DNA from: a bacterium HR12
GTDB taxonomy: Bacteria > Actinomycetota > UBA4738 > HRBIN12
DNA: 9,722 nucleotides
NCBI GenBank assembly: GCA_002898915.1
Contig: BEHO01000020.1
Coordinates: 1-9,722, forward strand
Direction: 5' to 3'
Position 1 is the first letter of the stretch; each line of letters opens with the position of its first letter. Below are positions 1-7,099 of this stretch, one piece after another. The notes beneath the pieces were generated by a model, which was not told the origin of the DNA, made no database searches, and saw only the letters and a program-made list of their open reading frames with translations. Both the position numbers and the translations under genes were made by a program.

Positions 1-1
1 G

Positions 2-412
2 CCCGACGTCCTGCTCGGCGGCGCGGGGCGCGACACCCTCCGGGGCGGAGGGGGCGGGGATGCGCTCCGCGGGGGCCCCGCGAACGACGAGCTCGACGGC
101 GGTCCGAACGGCGACGTCCTGGCCGGCGGACCCGGGAGGGACGTCGCCACCTTCGCGCGATCGCCGGCGGCGGTCCGCGTGGACCTCGCCGACGGGACCG
201 CGGAGGGCGCGGGGACGGGACGCGACCGGCTCCGCGCGATCGAGGACGTGCGCGGCAGCGCCGCCGCCGACATCCTCCTCGGCGATCCGCGCGCGAACCG
301 CCTCGAGGGGGGGCGTGGGGAGGACATCCTCGGGGGCCGGGCCGGCGACGACCTGCTCGACGGCGGACAGGGCTGGGACCGCGGTGACGGCGGGCCGGGC
401 GCCGACCGATGC
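2..412 (+). repeat. RTX-type Gly/Asp-rich nonapeptide repeats
   Basis: The encoded protein has two blocks of GGxGxDxLx-like nonapeptides, at roughly residues 1-46 and 95-137, separated by a linker with V-x-V-D-L-A-D-G. In the hemolysin-type family these turns bind calcium in a parallel beta roll, which folds after export. Several copies are degenerate (for example GGGGDALRGG), so calcium binding by every turn is not assured. The repeat block probably begins before the window. Confidence 0.85.
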
Positions 413-2164
413 CGCAGGGTGGAGGAGGCGATCTCGTGCGTCCCGACCCGGAGCCTCGGGATCGCCGCGGACCAGGGCCCGCTCGAGCGCCTCCTGGACC
501 CGAGGCTCGCCTGGAACACCTTCCTGGGGGGTCCCGGTGAGGACTACCCCGCCGCCGTCGAGAAGGTGCCGACGGGCGGGACCTACGTCGTGGGCACGAG
601 CGCCGCGCCCTGGGGCTCGCCGCTGCGATCCTTCGAGGGCGGTGGCACGGACGCCTTCGTCGCCCGGCTCGACGCAGGAGGGCGGGTGCTCTGGAGCACC
701 TTCCTGGGAGGAGCCGGACAGGACGTCGCGTCCGACGTCGCGGTGCTCGCCGACGGGACGGTCGTCGTCGCAGGGTGGAGCGGCGCGACGTGGGGCACCC
801 CCGTCCGGGAGCACCGAGGGAGCGCCGACGGGTTCATCGCCTTCCTCGACCCCACGGGCGCGCTCCGGACGCTCACGTTCGTCGGTGGCTCCGGCCGTGA
901 TCGCCTGGCGGCCATCGCGCCCTCGCCGGAGGGCACCTCCGTGGTCGCGGTCGGCACGAGCTCGCGCTCCTGGGGCAACCCGCTCGCCCCGTTCTCGGGC
1001 GGGACCGATACGCTCGTCGCCGCGCTCGGCCCCGGCGGAGGCCTCCGGTGGAGCACGTTCCTGGGGGGGTCGGGCGACGACGGAGGGGCGGCCGTCGCCA
1101 CCTCCGGCGACACGTTCGTCGTGGCCGGACACGCTTCCGCCGGCTTCGGCTCACCCGTCCGTCCGTTCGCCGGTGGTGCCCGGGACGCGCTCCTCGCCGC
1201 CCTCGAGCCCGGCGGGGCCCTCCGGTGGACGACCTTCCTCGGCGGCGCGGGGACCGACGAGGCCACCACCCTCGCCCTCCGAGACGACGGGACGATCCTC
1301 GCCGCGGGCTGGAGCTCGACCGGGTGGGGCGAGCCGGCCCGCGCGTTCTCCGCTCGTTCGGACGGGTTCCTCGCCGAGGTGAGCACCGACGGTGGGCTCG
1401 CCCGGAGCACCTTCGTCGGCGGCGCGGGCTGGGATCGCGTGGACGCGGTCGGGGTGGACCCGTCCGGGAACGCCTTCGCGGTCGGACGGAGCACCGCGTC
1501 CTGGGGGACGCCCCGCCGAGCCTACGCGGGCGGGGAGGACGCGTTCCTCGCGTCGGTCGACGGGGCGGGGGGCGTCCCGTGGCTCACCTTCCTCGGAGGG
1601 GCGGGCAACGACGTGGGGGCCGACCTCGCCTTCGCGACGCAGGCCGTCGTGGTGACCGGGATGAGCGACGCGAGCTGGGGCGACCCCGTCCGCCCCTTCC
1701 GGGGCGGCTGGACGGACGTGTTCGCGGCGAGCGTGCCCATCCGCGCCGCGGACCTCGCGGTCAGCCAGCGCGTCCGCGGCCCCTACCTGGGTCGAGGCAT
1801 CTCCGGTGACGGGCAGACGCTCCGAGCCTCCGCCCTCGTCGGCGATACCGCCACCTTCTACGTCCGGGCATGGAACGAGGGAGCGCTCGTCGACCAGATC
1901 AGGTTCGCGGGTTGCAGCTCATCGGAAGGTTTCGGCGTCCGGTACTTCCGAGGCTCCACCGACGTCACGGCGTCCGTCGTGGACGGGACCCTCCTGAGCG
2001 CGCCCCTCCCCACCGGCGCCCACGCGCAGCTCCGCGTGGAGATCCTCGTGAAGAGGACGGCCAGGGTCGGGGATACCAAGTCCTGCCGGATCACGGGATC
2101 CTCGGCGGCGGCGGGCCGGATGCGGGACACCGTCCGCGTCACGGTGAAGGTCGTCAGCGACTGA
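2..2164 (+). CDS. Secreted RTX-repeat / seven-bladed SBBP beta-propeller protein (5' partial)
   Basis: The reading frame is open from the window edge, so the N terminus and any signal peptide lie outside; 720 residues are visible. Residues 1-137 carry glycine/aspartate nonapeptides of the RTX calcium-binding type (for example GGAGRDTLRGG and GRAGDDLLDGG), interrupted by the VDLADGTA...RLRAIEDVRGS linker usual in these proteins. Residues 171-579 are seven repeats of 59-60 residues, each opening with a TF(L/V)GGxGxD motif and containing a WGxP...F..G.xD motif, matching SBBP beta-propeller repeats. Residues 580-720 form a beta-rich, probably Ig-like end domain with two cysteines (in FAGCSS and KSCRIT) that may be disulfide-bonded. 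There is no LPxTG motif or final membrane span, so the visible end offers no wall anchor. Role inferred: extracellular calcium-stabilised surface or binding protein; no catalytic motif is recognisable. It converges with the kinase operon 42 bases downstream. Confidence 0.85.
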   Translation, partial: PDVLLGGAGRDTLRGGGGGDALRGGPANDELDGGPNGDVLAGGPGRDVATFARSPAAVRVDLADGTAEGAGTGRDRLRAIEDVRGSAAADILLGDPRANRLEGGRGEDILGGRAGDDLLDGGQGWDRGDGGPGADRCRRVEEAISCVPTRSLGIAADQGPLERLLDPRLAWNTFLGGPGEDYPAAVEKVPTGGTYVVGTSAAPWGSPLRSFEGGGTDAFVARLDAGGRVLWSTFLGGAGQDVASDVAVLADGTVVVAGWSGATWGTPVREHRGSADGFIAFLDPTGALRTLTFVGGSGRDRLAAIAPSPEGTSVVAVGTSSRSWGNPLAPFSGGTDTLVAALGPGGGLRWSTFLGGSGDDGGAAVATSGDTFVVAGHASAGFGSPVRPFAGGARDALLAALEPGGALRWTTFLGGAGTDEATTLALRDDGTILAAGWSSTGWGEPARAFSARSDGFLAEVSTDGGLARSTFVGGAGWDRVDAVGVDPSGNAFAVGRSTASWGTPRRAYAGGEDAFLASVDGAGGVPWLTFLGGAGNDVGADLAFATQAVVVTGMSDASWGDPVRPFRGGWTDVFAASVPIRAADLAVSQRVRGPYLGRGISGDGQTLRASALVGDTATFYVRAWNEGALVDQIRFAGCSSSEGFGVRYFRGSTDVTASVVDGTLLSAPLPTGAHAQLRVEILVKRTARVGDTKSCRITGSSAAAGRMRDTVRVTVKVVSD
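512..1738 (+). repeat. Seven tandem SBBP propeller-blade repeats
   Basis: Units begin at about 512, 692, 869, 1049, 1226, 1403 and 1580, a spacing of 177 or 180 bases (59 or 60 codons). Each starts with an aromatic or polar residue followed by x-T-F-(L/V)-G-G-x-G-x-D. Mid-unit each has a (W/F)-G-x-P segment, then an aspartate and a hydrophobic strand. Seven copies match the blade number of a closed seven-bladed beta propeller, which suggests that the whole domain is present here. Copies differ at many residues, so this is an old duplication rather than a recent expansion. Confidence 0.85.
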
Positions 2165-2206
2165 TCCCCGGCATCCAGCCGCCCACGACCCCGTGACCGC
2201 GCCCGC

Positions 2207-3355
2207 TCAGTAGAGGAACATCGGCTTGCCGTCCACGTGCCGGATCTTCGGCCGGTACTGCTCCACGTCGTAGAGGGCCCCGACGTCCACGCGCTTCACG
2301 CCCTGACGGACGACCCCGATCGGGACGTTCACGTAGTTGCCGTTCCGCAGCGCCACCATCCGCCCGAACTCGCGCCCGATCACGAGGTCCGCGGCCATCA
2401 CCGCGTAGTTGATCGCGACCATCAGGTCGAGCGAGTCGGGGCTGCCCGAGCGCATCAGGTACCCGAGCTGCTGGTAGATGATGCCCTCGCCCGTGATCTC
2501 CTTCAGCGCCTCGCCGGTGATCTGACCGATCCCGCCGAGCTTGCGGTGGCCGTACGCGTCGGCGGTCCCGCCCATCACCATCTCGCCGCCGACCATGGTG
2601 GCGCCCTCGGAGATCGTCATCATCGCGTAGCGGCTCGGGTTGGCCCGCTTGTCCTCCATGAGGAGCTGCGCGAGCTTCTCCACGTCGAACGGCACCTCGC
2701 TGATGATCGCGCGGTCCACCCCCGCCAGGTAGGCGGAGACGAGGGACGTCTCGCCCGAGTACCGGCCGAACACCTCGACCACGGCCAGGCGCTCGTGCGA
2801 GCCGGCGCTCGTCCGCAGCTGGTGGATGAAGATGACGGTGCGCGTGACCGCGGTCGAGAACCCGATGCAGTAGTCGGTGCCGTGGACGTCGTTGTCCATC
2901 GTCTTCGGGATGGCCACCACGGGCACGCCCTCGTCGTGGAGCCGGAGCGCGAACGAGAGCGTGTCGTCACCCCCGATCGGCACGAGCGCGTCGAGCTTCA
3001 GCGCCTCGATCACCCGGAGCACGTGGGGCGTGTGGTCCCGGGCCTCGTCGCCCTGGCGTCCCGAGCGCAGGAAGGCCGGCTCCTCGGACGGCCGGACGTT
3101 GGCGGGGTTCGTGCGCGAGGTGTGGAGGATCGTGCCCCCCGTGCGATCGATGGTCCGCACCACCCCGGCGTTGAGCTCCATCGTGTTCGCCGCGACGGAC
3201 TCCGGGTCGTCGGGGTCGCACTCGAGCAGGCCCGCCCATCCGCGCCGGATCCCGAGGACCTCGTGGCCCTCCTCCTCGGCCCGGAGGGTCACGGCCTTGA
3301 TGCACGCGTTGAGGCCGGGGACATCGCCCCCGCCGGTCAGGATGCCGATCCTCAT
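2207..3355 (-). CDS. 6-phosphofructokinase, predicted diphosphate(PPi)-dependent type
   Basis: This 382-residue protein belongs to the PfkA family, which phosphorylates fructose 6-phosphate in glycolysis. The N-terminal [13 protein letters not shown] phosphate-binding segment is at residues 4-16. The donor-site motif is GGDDT (128-132), with aspartate where ATP enzymes have glycine, and PKTMDND (150-156) carries a lysine; family knowledge links this Asp plus Lys pair to use of diphosphate. FGRYSGE (196-202) replaces the more usual MGR. It is about 37 residues longer than the upstream paralogue, mainly through extra sequence around residues 50-110. The ATG overlaps the upstream stop as ATGA, and a GGGAGGGGG tract ends five bases before it, so translational coupling is likely. 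A longer open frame runs upstream but only overlaps the other kinase. Donor choice is inferred from residues and not proven. Confidence 0.9.
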   Translation of the reverse strand: MRIGILTGGGDVPGLNACIKAVTLRAEEEGHEVLGIRRGWAGLLECDPDDPESVAANTMELNAGVVRTIDRTGGTILHTSRTNPANVRPSEEPAFLRSGRQGDEARDHTPHVLRVIEALKLDALVPIGGDDTLSFALRLHDEGVPVVAIPKTMDNDVHGTDYCIGFSTAVTRTVIFIHQLRTSAGSHERLAVVEVFGRYSGETSLVSAYLAGVDRAIISEVPFDVEKLAQLLMEDKRANPSRYAMMTISEGATMVGGEMVMGGTADAYGHRKLGGIGQITGEALKEITGEGIIYQQLGYLMRSGSPDSLDLMVAINYAVMAADLVIGREFGRMVALRNGNYVNVPIGVVRQGVKRVDVGALYDVEQYRPKIRHVDGKPMFLY

Positions 3356-4389
3356 CGCCACCCCCTCCCGTGGTCGAAGAACACCTCGGCGACGCGGTAG
3401 AGCTCCTCCGGCACCGACCGGGTCCGGGTCGCCTCCGCGAGCGGGACGTCGGTGAGCGCATCGCCTCGGACCCCCACCATCCTCCCCCACCGACCGGCCG
3501 CCGCGAGCGTCACCGCGTGCTCCCCGAGACGCGTCGCGAGGATCCGGTCCTCCGCGACCGGCGTCCCGCCCCGCTGGACGTGCCCGAGGACCGTCACGCG
3601 GGTCTCGTAGCCGCTCCGCCGCTCGAGCTCCGGCGCGATCACGTGCGCGATCCCTCCGTACCGGGGGAACCCCCGCTCGTCCAGCGGGTAGGGCGGAAGC
3701 TCGAAGGTGCCCTCGGCCGGGACCGCGCCCTCGGCCACCACCACGATGGAGAACGAGTGACCGCGGCGGTGGCGCCGTCGGAGGTGCTCGGCCACCTCCT
3801 CCAGCACGAAGGGTCGCTCCGGGATCAGGATCGCGTCCGCGCCCCCGGCGAGGCCCGCGTGGATCGCGATCCAGCCCGAGCTCCGCCCCATCACCTCGAC
3901 GAGCATGAGGCGATCGTGGCTCTCGGCGGTCGTGTGGAGGCGGTCGATCGCGTCGGTCGCCACCTGCACGGCGGTGGCGAAGCCGATGCACCGATCGGTC
4001 CCGGCGAGGTCGTTGTCGATCGTCTTGGGGATCCCGAGCACCGGGTAGCCCTCCTCGGCGAGGCGGGCCGCCACCCCGAGCGTCCCGTCCCCACCGATCA
4101 CCACGAGCCCGTCGAGGCGCTCGAGCGCGGCCCGGACCTCCTCGATGCCGCCCTCGGTGTAGGGGTTGGCCCCTGAAGAGCCGAGGATCGTCCCGCCGCT
4201 GTGCAGGATCCCCTGCACGGCGGCGCGGTCGAGCTCGCGCTCGCGGCCCTCGATCACCCCGCGCCAGCCGTCCTCGAACCCGACCACCCGCCAACCGTGG
4301 CGGCCGGCGGCGGTCCGCACGACGGCGCGGATCGCGGCGTTCAGGCCGGGACAGTCGCCGCCGCCCGTGAGGATGCCGATGCGCTGCAC
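3352..4389 (-). CDS. pfkA: ATP-type 6-phosphofructokinase
   Basis: This 345-residue cytoplasmic glycolytic kinase is close to the usual bacterial PfkA length. Visible motifs are [15 protein letters not shown] (residues 5-19), GGDGT (99-103), PKTIDND (121-127, with the catalytic aspartate D125) and MGRSSG (167-172). Glycine in GGDGT indicates ATP as donor, while the PKT lysine is typical of the group III actinobacterial enzymes, in which ATP- and PPi-using members share ancestry. The GTG start at 4389 was chosen because the family N terminus begins there ([10 protein letters not shown]) and GGGAG sits eight bases upstream; the frame stays open far upstream but antisense to the divergent gene. 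It is first in a two-gene unit and overlaps the PPi-type paralogue by four bases. Confidence 0.92.
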   Translation of the reverse strand: MQRIGILTGGGDCPGLNAAIRAVVRTAAGRHGWRVVGFEDGWRGVIEGRERELDRAAVQGILHSGGTILGSSGANPYTEGGIEEVRAALERLDGLVVIGGDGTLGVAARLAEEGYPVLGIPKTIDNDLAGTDRCIGFATAVQVATDAIDRLHTTAESHDRLMLVEVMGRSSGWIAIHAGLAGGADAILIPERPFVLEEVAEHLRRRHRRGHSFSIVVVAEGAVPAEGTFELPPYPLDERGFPRYGGIAHVIAPELERRSGYETRVTVLGHVQRGGTPVAEDRILATRLGEHAVTLAAAGRWGRMVGVRGDALTDVPLAEATRTRSVPEELYRVAEVFFDHGRGWR

Positions 4390-4437
4390 GTCCGCTGCTC
4401 CCGTCGGCTCAAGGGTGGTGCTCGGAGGGTCGACTCG

Positions 4438-4443
4438 ATTGTA
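4438..4443 (-). promoter_or_regulatory. Possible -10 element for the phosphofructokinase operon
   Basis: Read on the minus strand, this hexamer is TACAAT, one mismatch from TATAAT and rare in so GC-rich a sequence. It would give a leader of about 40 bases before the GTG at 4389. No convincing -35 hexamer lies 16-18 bases upstream, and that -35 region would fall inside the first codons of the divergent gene, so the call is tentative. Confidence 0.35.
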
Positions 4444-4446
4444 GGC

Positions 4447-5460
4447 ATGCGCGGACGTTGCCTCGTCGCCCTCACGCTCGTCGTCGCCGTCGGGGTCGCG
4501 GCGCCGCCGGCGCGGGCGGGCACCGGCCCGGTCGGGCTCGAGCGGCTGCGGCAGCGCCTCGAGGCCCTGGTCGCCCGGCACGCCGCGCTCGAGCGGCGGG
4601 TCGGCCGCGCGGCCGTCGCCTACGTGCAGGCCGCCCGGGCGGCGGACGCCGCCGAGGCCGAGCTCGCCGCGGCCGAGGAGCGTCTCGAGGCGGAGGTGCG
4701 CACCGCCTACCAGCTGGGGCCGGGGGCCGCGCTCGAGGCCCTCCTCGGCGCCCCCACCTTCGCCGACATCGGCTCCGTCGCGGAGTACACGGCCCGGACG
4801 ATCGCCCTCGACGCCCGAGCCCTGCGGGGGCTGGAGCGGGCCAGGGCGGCGGCCGTCGCGGCCCGCGACCTCGCCGAGGAGCGCCTGGCAGCGATGCGCC
4901 CCGAGCTGCAGCGGCTGCGACGGAGCCTGGCCCATCTCCGGCGGGAGGTGGAACGGGCCGAGGCCTTGGCCGAGCGCGCCCGCGTGGAGGCCGCGTGGCT
5001 CGCCGAGGAACGGGCCGCGCTCGCGCTCGCCGAGGCGCGGGCGGAGAGCTGGGAGGACCTGCAGACCCTCACCTGGGGCGAGGACCAGGGGCCGTACCTC
5101 GCGCTGCTCGGGCCGACCGGGGGAAGGACCTGCGAGACCCCACCGGGCCTGGTCGAGACGGGCGAGACCTTCAGCGGCTACGCCTCCTGGTACGGCTGGG
5201 AGTTCGGCGGCCAGCCGACGGCGATGGGCGCGATCTTCGACCCCACGCTCTTCACCGCGGCGAACCGGTGGCTCCCGATGGGCACGTTCCTCCGGGTGCG
5301 CCACGGGGACCGCTGCGCCATCGTCCTCGTGAACGACCGAGGCCCGTACGGACGCCTGGAGCGCGTCATCGACCTGTCGAAGGCCGCCGCCGAGTACCTG
5401 GGCGTCGGCGTCTCGTGGGTGGAGGCGGAGATCCTCGTCGTCGTACCGCCCGGCGGGTAG
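4447..5460 (+). CDS. Exported coiled-coil / RlpA-like double-psi beta-barrel protein
   Basis: The 337-residue protein starts with a signal peptide (MRGRC, a hydrophobic run to about residue 20, then a PARA-G cleavage site near 24/25). Residues 28-200 are Ala/Glu/Arg-rich coiled coil; the central AYQLGPGAALEALLGAPTFADI (given here as two parts: AYQLGPGAALEALL at 88-101, then GAPTFADIGS) resembles the hinge of PcsB/EnvC-type peptidoglycan hydrolase coiled coils. Residues 242-334 form an RlpA-type barrel: SGYASWYGWEF, TAANRWLPMGT, VNDRGPYG and VIDLSKAAAEYLG. RlpA enzymes are lytic transglycosylases acting on denuded peptidoglycan. Here the family Glu of TANGE is Ala262 and the His of TAAH is Asn273, while Asp297 of DRGP remains, so lytic activity is doubtful. 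C229 and C290 could pair outside the cell. ATG 4447 was chosen because the signal peptide begins there. It heads a plus-strand group divergent from the kinases. Confidence 0.85.
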   Translation: MRGRCLVALTLVVAVGVAAPPARAGTGPVGLERLRQRLEALVARHAALERRVGRAAVAYVQAARAADAAEAELAAAEERLEAEVRTAYQLGPGAALEALLGAPTFADIGSVAEYTARTIALDARALRGLERARAAAVAARDLAEERLAAMRPELQRLRRSLAHLRREVERAEALAERARVEAAWLAEERAALALAEARAESWEDLQTLTWGEDQGPYLALLGPTGGRTCETPPGLVETGETFSGYASWYGWEFGGQPTAMGAIFDPTLFTAANRWLPMGTFLRVRHGDRCAIVLVNDRGPYGRLERVIDLSKAAAEYLGVGVSWVEAEILVVVPPGG

Positions 5461-5469
5461 CATGGGGGC

Positions 5470-5604
5470 ATGCTGGCGGCCTGGGGCTTCCTGGAGTGGT
5501 TCTTCGCCGGCGTGCTCGCCGTGCTGATCGGCGTGGTCGGCGCGTTCTCCCTCAACGTCCTCGCCACGCTGTTCATCAACCCGGCCCGTCGGGCGCACCG
5601 CTGA
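5470..5604 (+). CDS. 44-residue single-span membrane microprotein
   Basis: ATG at 5470 opens a 44-codon frame ending with TGA at 5602-5604. Residues 11-36 are almost wholly hydrophobic (FFAGVLAVLIGVVGAF, then LNVLATLFI), followed by a basic tail NPARRAHR, consistent with one transmembrane helix with a cytoplasmic C terminus. It begins nine bases after the preceding stop and ends four bases before the next GTG, the spacing of a real operon gene rather than chance. The ribosome binding site is weak: a GGGGG run is only one base from the ATG. It matches no family that I recognise. A role as a membrane partner of the flanking envelope proteins is a guess. Confidence 0.6.
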   Translation: MLAAWGFLEWFFAGVLAVLIGVVGAFSLNVLATLFINPARRAHR

Positions 5605-5608
5605 GCGG

Positions 5609-6379
5609 GTGAGCGAGCGCGTCCTCGCCGGAGCGGAGCCGTTCGGCGCCGACGGCGGTCCCGAGGGCGTCCTGCTCGTACACGGCTTCACCGGGTCGCC
5701 GGCCTCGCTCCGCCCCTTCGCGGCGCACTACGCGGCGCTCGGCCTCTCCGTCCGGCTTCCCCGGCTGCCGGGGCACGGGACGTCCCCCGCCGATCTCGCC
5801 CGTCGCACCTGGCCGGAGTGGGTGGCGGAGGTCGACCGGGCCCTCGACGAGCTCCGGGCCCGCTGCGCGCGCGTCGTGGTGGTCGGACAGTCCTTCGGCG
5901 CGGCCCTCGCCGTGCACCTCGCCGCCGGGCGCCCGGGCGACGTCCACGGGCTCGCCCTGCTCAGCCCGTACCTCTACGACCCGCGCCTGCTCGCCCTGCC
6001 CCTCCTCCGCCACGTCCGCCGGGCGGCGCGGGGCGTCGGCGACGACGTCGCCCGCCCGGGCGTGACCGAGCTCGCCTACCCCGAGATCCCGGTCCCCGCC
6101 CTCCTCCAGGTGGCGGCGTTCCTCCGGATCGCCCGGGCCGACCTCCCGAGGGTCCGGACCCCCGCCCTCGTCTTCCGCCCGGGCGCGGACCACGTGATCC
6201 CCCGCTCGAACCCTCGTCGCGTCTTCCGCGCGCTCGGGTCGGCGAGGAAGGAGCTGATCGACTGCCCCCGCTCCTACCACGTGATCAGCCTGGACCACGA
6301 CGCCGAGATGGTCCGCGACCGCGTGCTCCAGCTCTTCGCCCCCCTTCCCGGGGAACCCCGAACCCCGGGTCGAGGATGA
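5609..6379 (+). CDS. Alpha/beta hydrolase, Est30-like carboxylesterase / monoacylglycerol lipase type
   Basis: The protein is 256 residues, typical of compact carboxylesterases that cleave short-chain esters or monoacylglycerols. The oxyanion segment LLVHGFTGSP spans 22-31, the nucleophile elbow GQSFG places Ser95, the acid is Asp194 in RPGADHVIP, and the His is 224 in SYHVISLDHD, a C-terminal pattern like that of Est30 (HVI-x-LD). The triad is complete, so the enzyme should be active. There is no signal peptide; it is likely cytoplasmic or membrane-associated. The GTG start leaves four bases after the microprotein stop, implying coupling. The true substrate cannot be read from sequence. The gene ends 36 bases from the convergent operon. 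Confidence 0.88.
   Translation: MSERVLAGAEPFGADGGPEGVLLVHGFTGSPASLRPFAAHYAALGLSVRLPRLPGHGTSPADLARRTWPEWVAEVDRALDELRARCARVVVVGQSFGAALAVHLAAGRPGDVHGLALLSPYLYDPRLLALPLLRHVRRAARGVGDDVARPGVTELAYPEIPVPALLQVAAFLRIARADLPRVRTPALVFRPGADHVIPRSNPRRVFRALGSARKELIDCPRSYHVISLDHDAEMVRDRVLQLFAPLPGEPRTPGRG
6347..6369 (+). terminator. Inverted repeat at the end of the hydrolase gene, possible terminator
   Basis: CCCGGGG (6347-6353) and CCCCGGG (6363-6369) form a perfect 7-bp stem with a 9-base loop, ending eight bases before the hydrolase stop codon closes. It lies between convergent genes, where a terminator is expected. There is no T-tract on either side, so it would be an unconventional hairpin terminator, or just a by-product of high GC. 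Confidence 0.25.
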
Positions 6380-6415
6380 CCCACGCCGCCGGATCGCCGC
6401 CGACCGCGCGGCCGC

Positions 6416-7099
6416 CTACCGCTCCTCCCCCGCGACGTCGAGATCCACGACGAGCGGCAGGTGGTCGCTGGCCCGAACGACCGACCCGTCGGTCGGCACC
6501 CACGCCCGCCGGACGGCCAGGCCGCCCGAGACGAAGAGGTAGTCGATCCGCGCCCGCGGTGCGGGCGCGGGGAAGGTCGCGCCCTCCCCCTCGCCGACCA
6601 GGGACCAGGCGTCGGCGAAGCGCCGGCGCAGGATCCCCACCGCGCGGCCGTCCGGCAGCTCGTTCAGGTCGCCCCCCACCACCGCGGGGTCCGCGAGGTC
6701 CAGCCCCACCACCTCCCGGGCCGCGTGGAGCCGCTCGAGCGGGTGGAGACCGAGGTGGAGGCAGCAGACCCCGAGTCTCCCCGGCGGCCCCTCCACGACC
6801 GCGAGGAGCGCCCCGCGGGGGTTGAGCCGGCGCCGCACGTCGGCGAACCGGTGGAGCCGATGCTCGACGATCCGCCACGGGGACCGGGCGAGCACGGCGT
6901 TGCGGATCCGGCGCCGCAGGGGGGACAGCGGGTCGCGCGCCACCGTCATCCCGAGCTCGCGCCCGAGGGCCCGGAGGCGCCGTCGTGGACCGGTCTCGTT
7001 CAGGAGGACCAGGTCGGGCCGGTGCCGTTCGATCGCCGCGGCCACCGGTCCCACCCCGGCGCGGAGCTGATGGACGTTCCAGACGAGGACCCGGGTCAT
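6416..7099 (-). CDS. Endonuclease/exonuclease/phosphatase (EEP) family protein
   Basis: The 227-residue protein shows the EEP (DNase I / exonuclease III-like) metal-hydrolase motifs in order: VWNVH (6-10, Asn8), LLNET with metal ligand Glu35, CLHLGLHP (113-120), GGDLNE (142-147, Asp144 and Asn146), IDYLFVSGG (185-193, Asp186) and SDHLPLVVDL (211-220, His213). All core catalytic positions are present, so it should hydrolyse a phosphodiester or phosphate ester; the substrate may be nucleic acid, a nucleotide or a phospholipid head group and cannot be decided. No signal peptide or membrane segment is seen. The ATG overlaps the carbamate kinase TGA (ATGA), it lacks its own strong ribosome binding site, and a perfect hairpin ends two bases before the ATG. 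It is the last gene of the operon. Confidence 0.87.
   Translation of the reverse strand: MTRVLVWNVHQLRAGVGPVAAAIERHRPDLVLLNETGPRRRLRALGRELGMTVARDPLSPLRRRIRNAVLARSPWRIVEHRLHRFADVRRRLNPRGALLAVVEGPPGRLGVCCLHLGLHPLERLHAAREVVGLDLADPAVVGGDLNELPDGRAVGILRRRFADAWSLVGEGEGATFPAPAPRARIDYLFVSGGLAVRRAWVPTDGSVVRASDHLPLVVDLDVAGEER

Noticed and set aside
60..1382. 440-codon open frame on the plus strand in another phase
   Set aside because: It is a low-complexity Arg/Ser/Pro/Gly product overlapping the frame that holds clear RTX and SBBP repeats; high GC suppresses stop codons.
583..1494. 303-codon open frame on the minus strand
   Set aside because: It lies antisense to the propeller repeats; its proline/serine/arginine-rich text simply mirrors the repeated GC-rich codons, with no domain or ribosome binding site.
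2165..2206. Possible bidirectional terminator between convergent genes
   Set aside because: No inverted repeat with a useful stem and no T-tract is visible in these 42 bases.
3356..4294. N-terminal extension of the PPi-type phosphofructokinase to 695 residues
   Set aside because: The extra sequence is an Arg/Gly-rich out-of-phase reading of the upstream paralogue; the true start is the ATGA overlap at 3355.
5462..5472. Alternative ATG at 5462 before the microprotein
   Set aside because: It is in a different phase and gives a product without the hydrophobic helix.
4390..5691. N-terminal extension of the ATP-type phosphofructokinase to 779 residues
   Set aside because: The extension is antisense to the wall-protein, microprotein and hydrolase genes; the family N terminus and a GGGAG site fix the start at 4389.
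5576..6298. 240-codon minus-strand frame
   Set aside because: It lies antisense to the alpha/beta hydrolase, which has a complete catalytic triad; the antisense product is Arg/Gly/Asp-rich without a family pattern.
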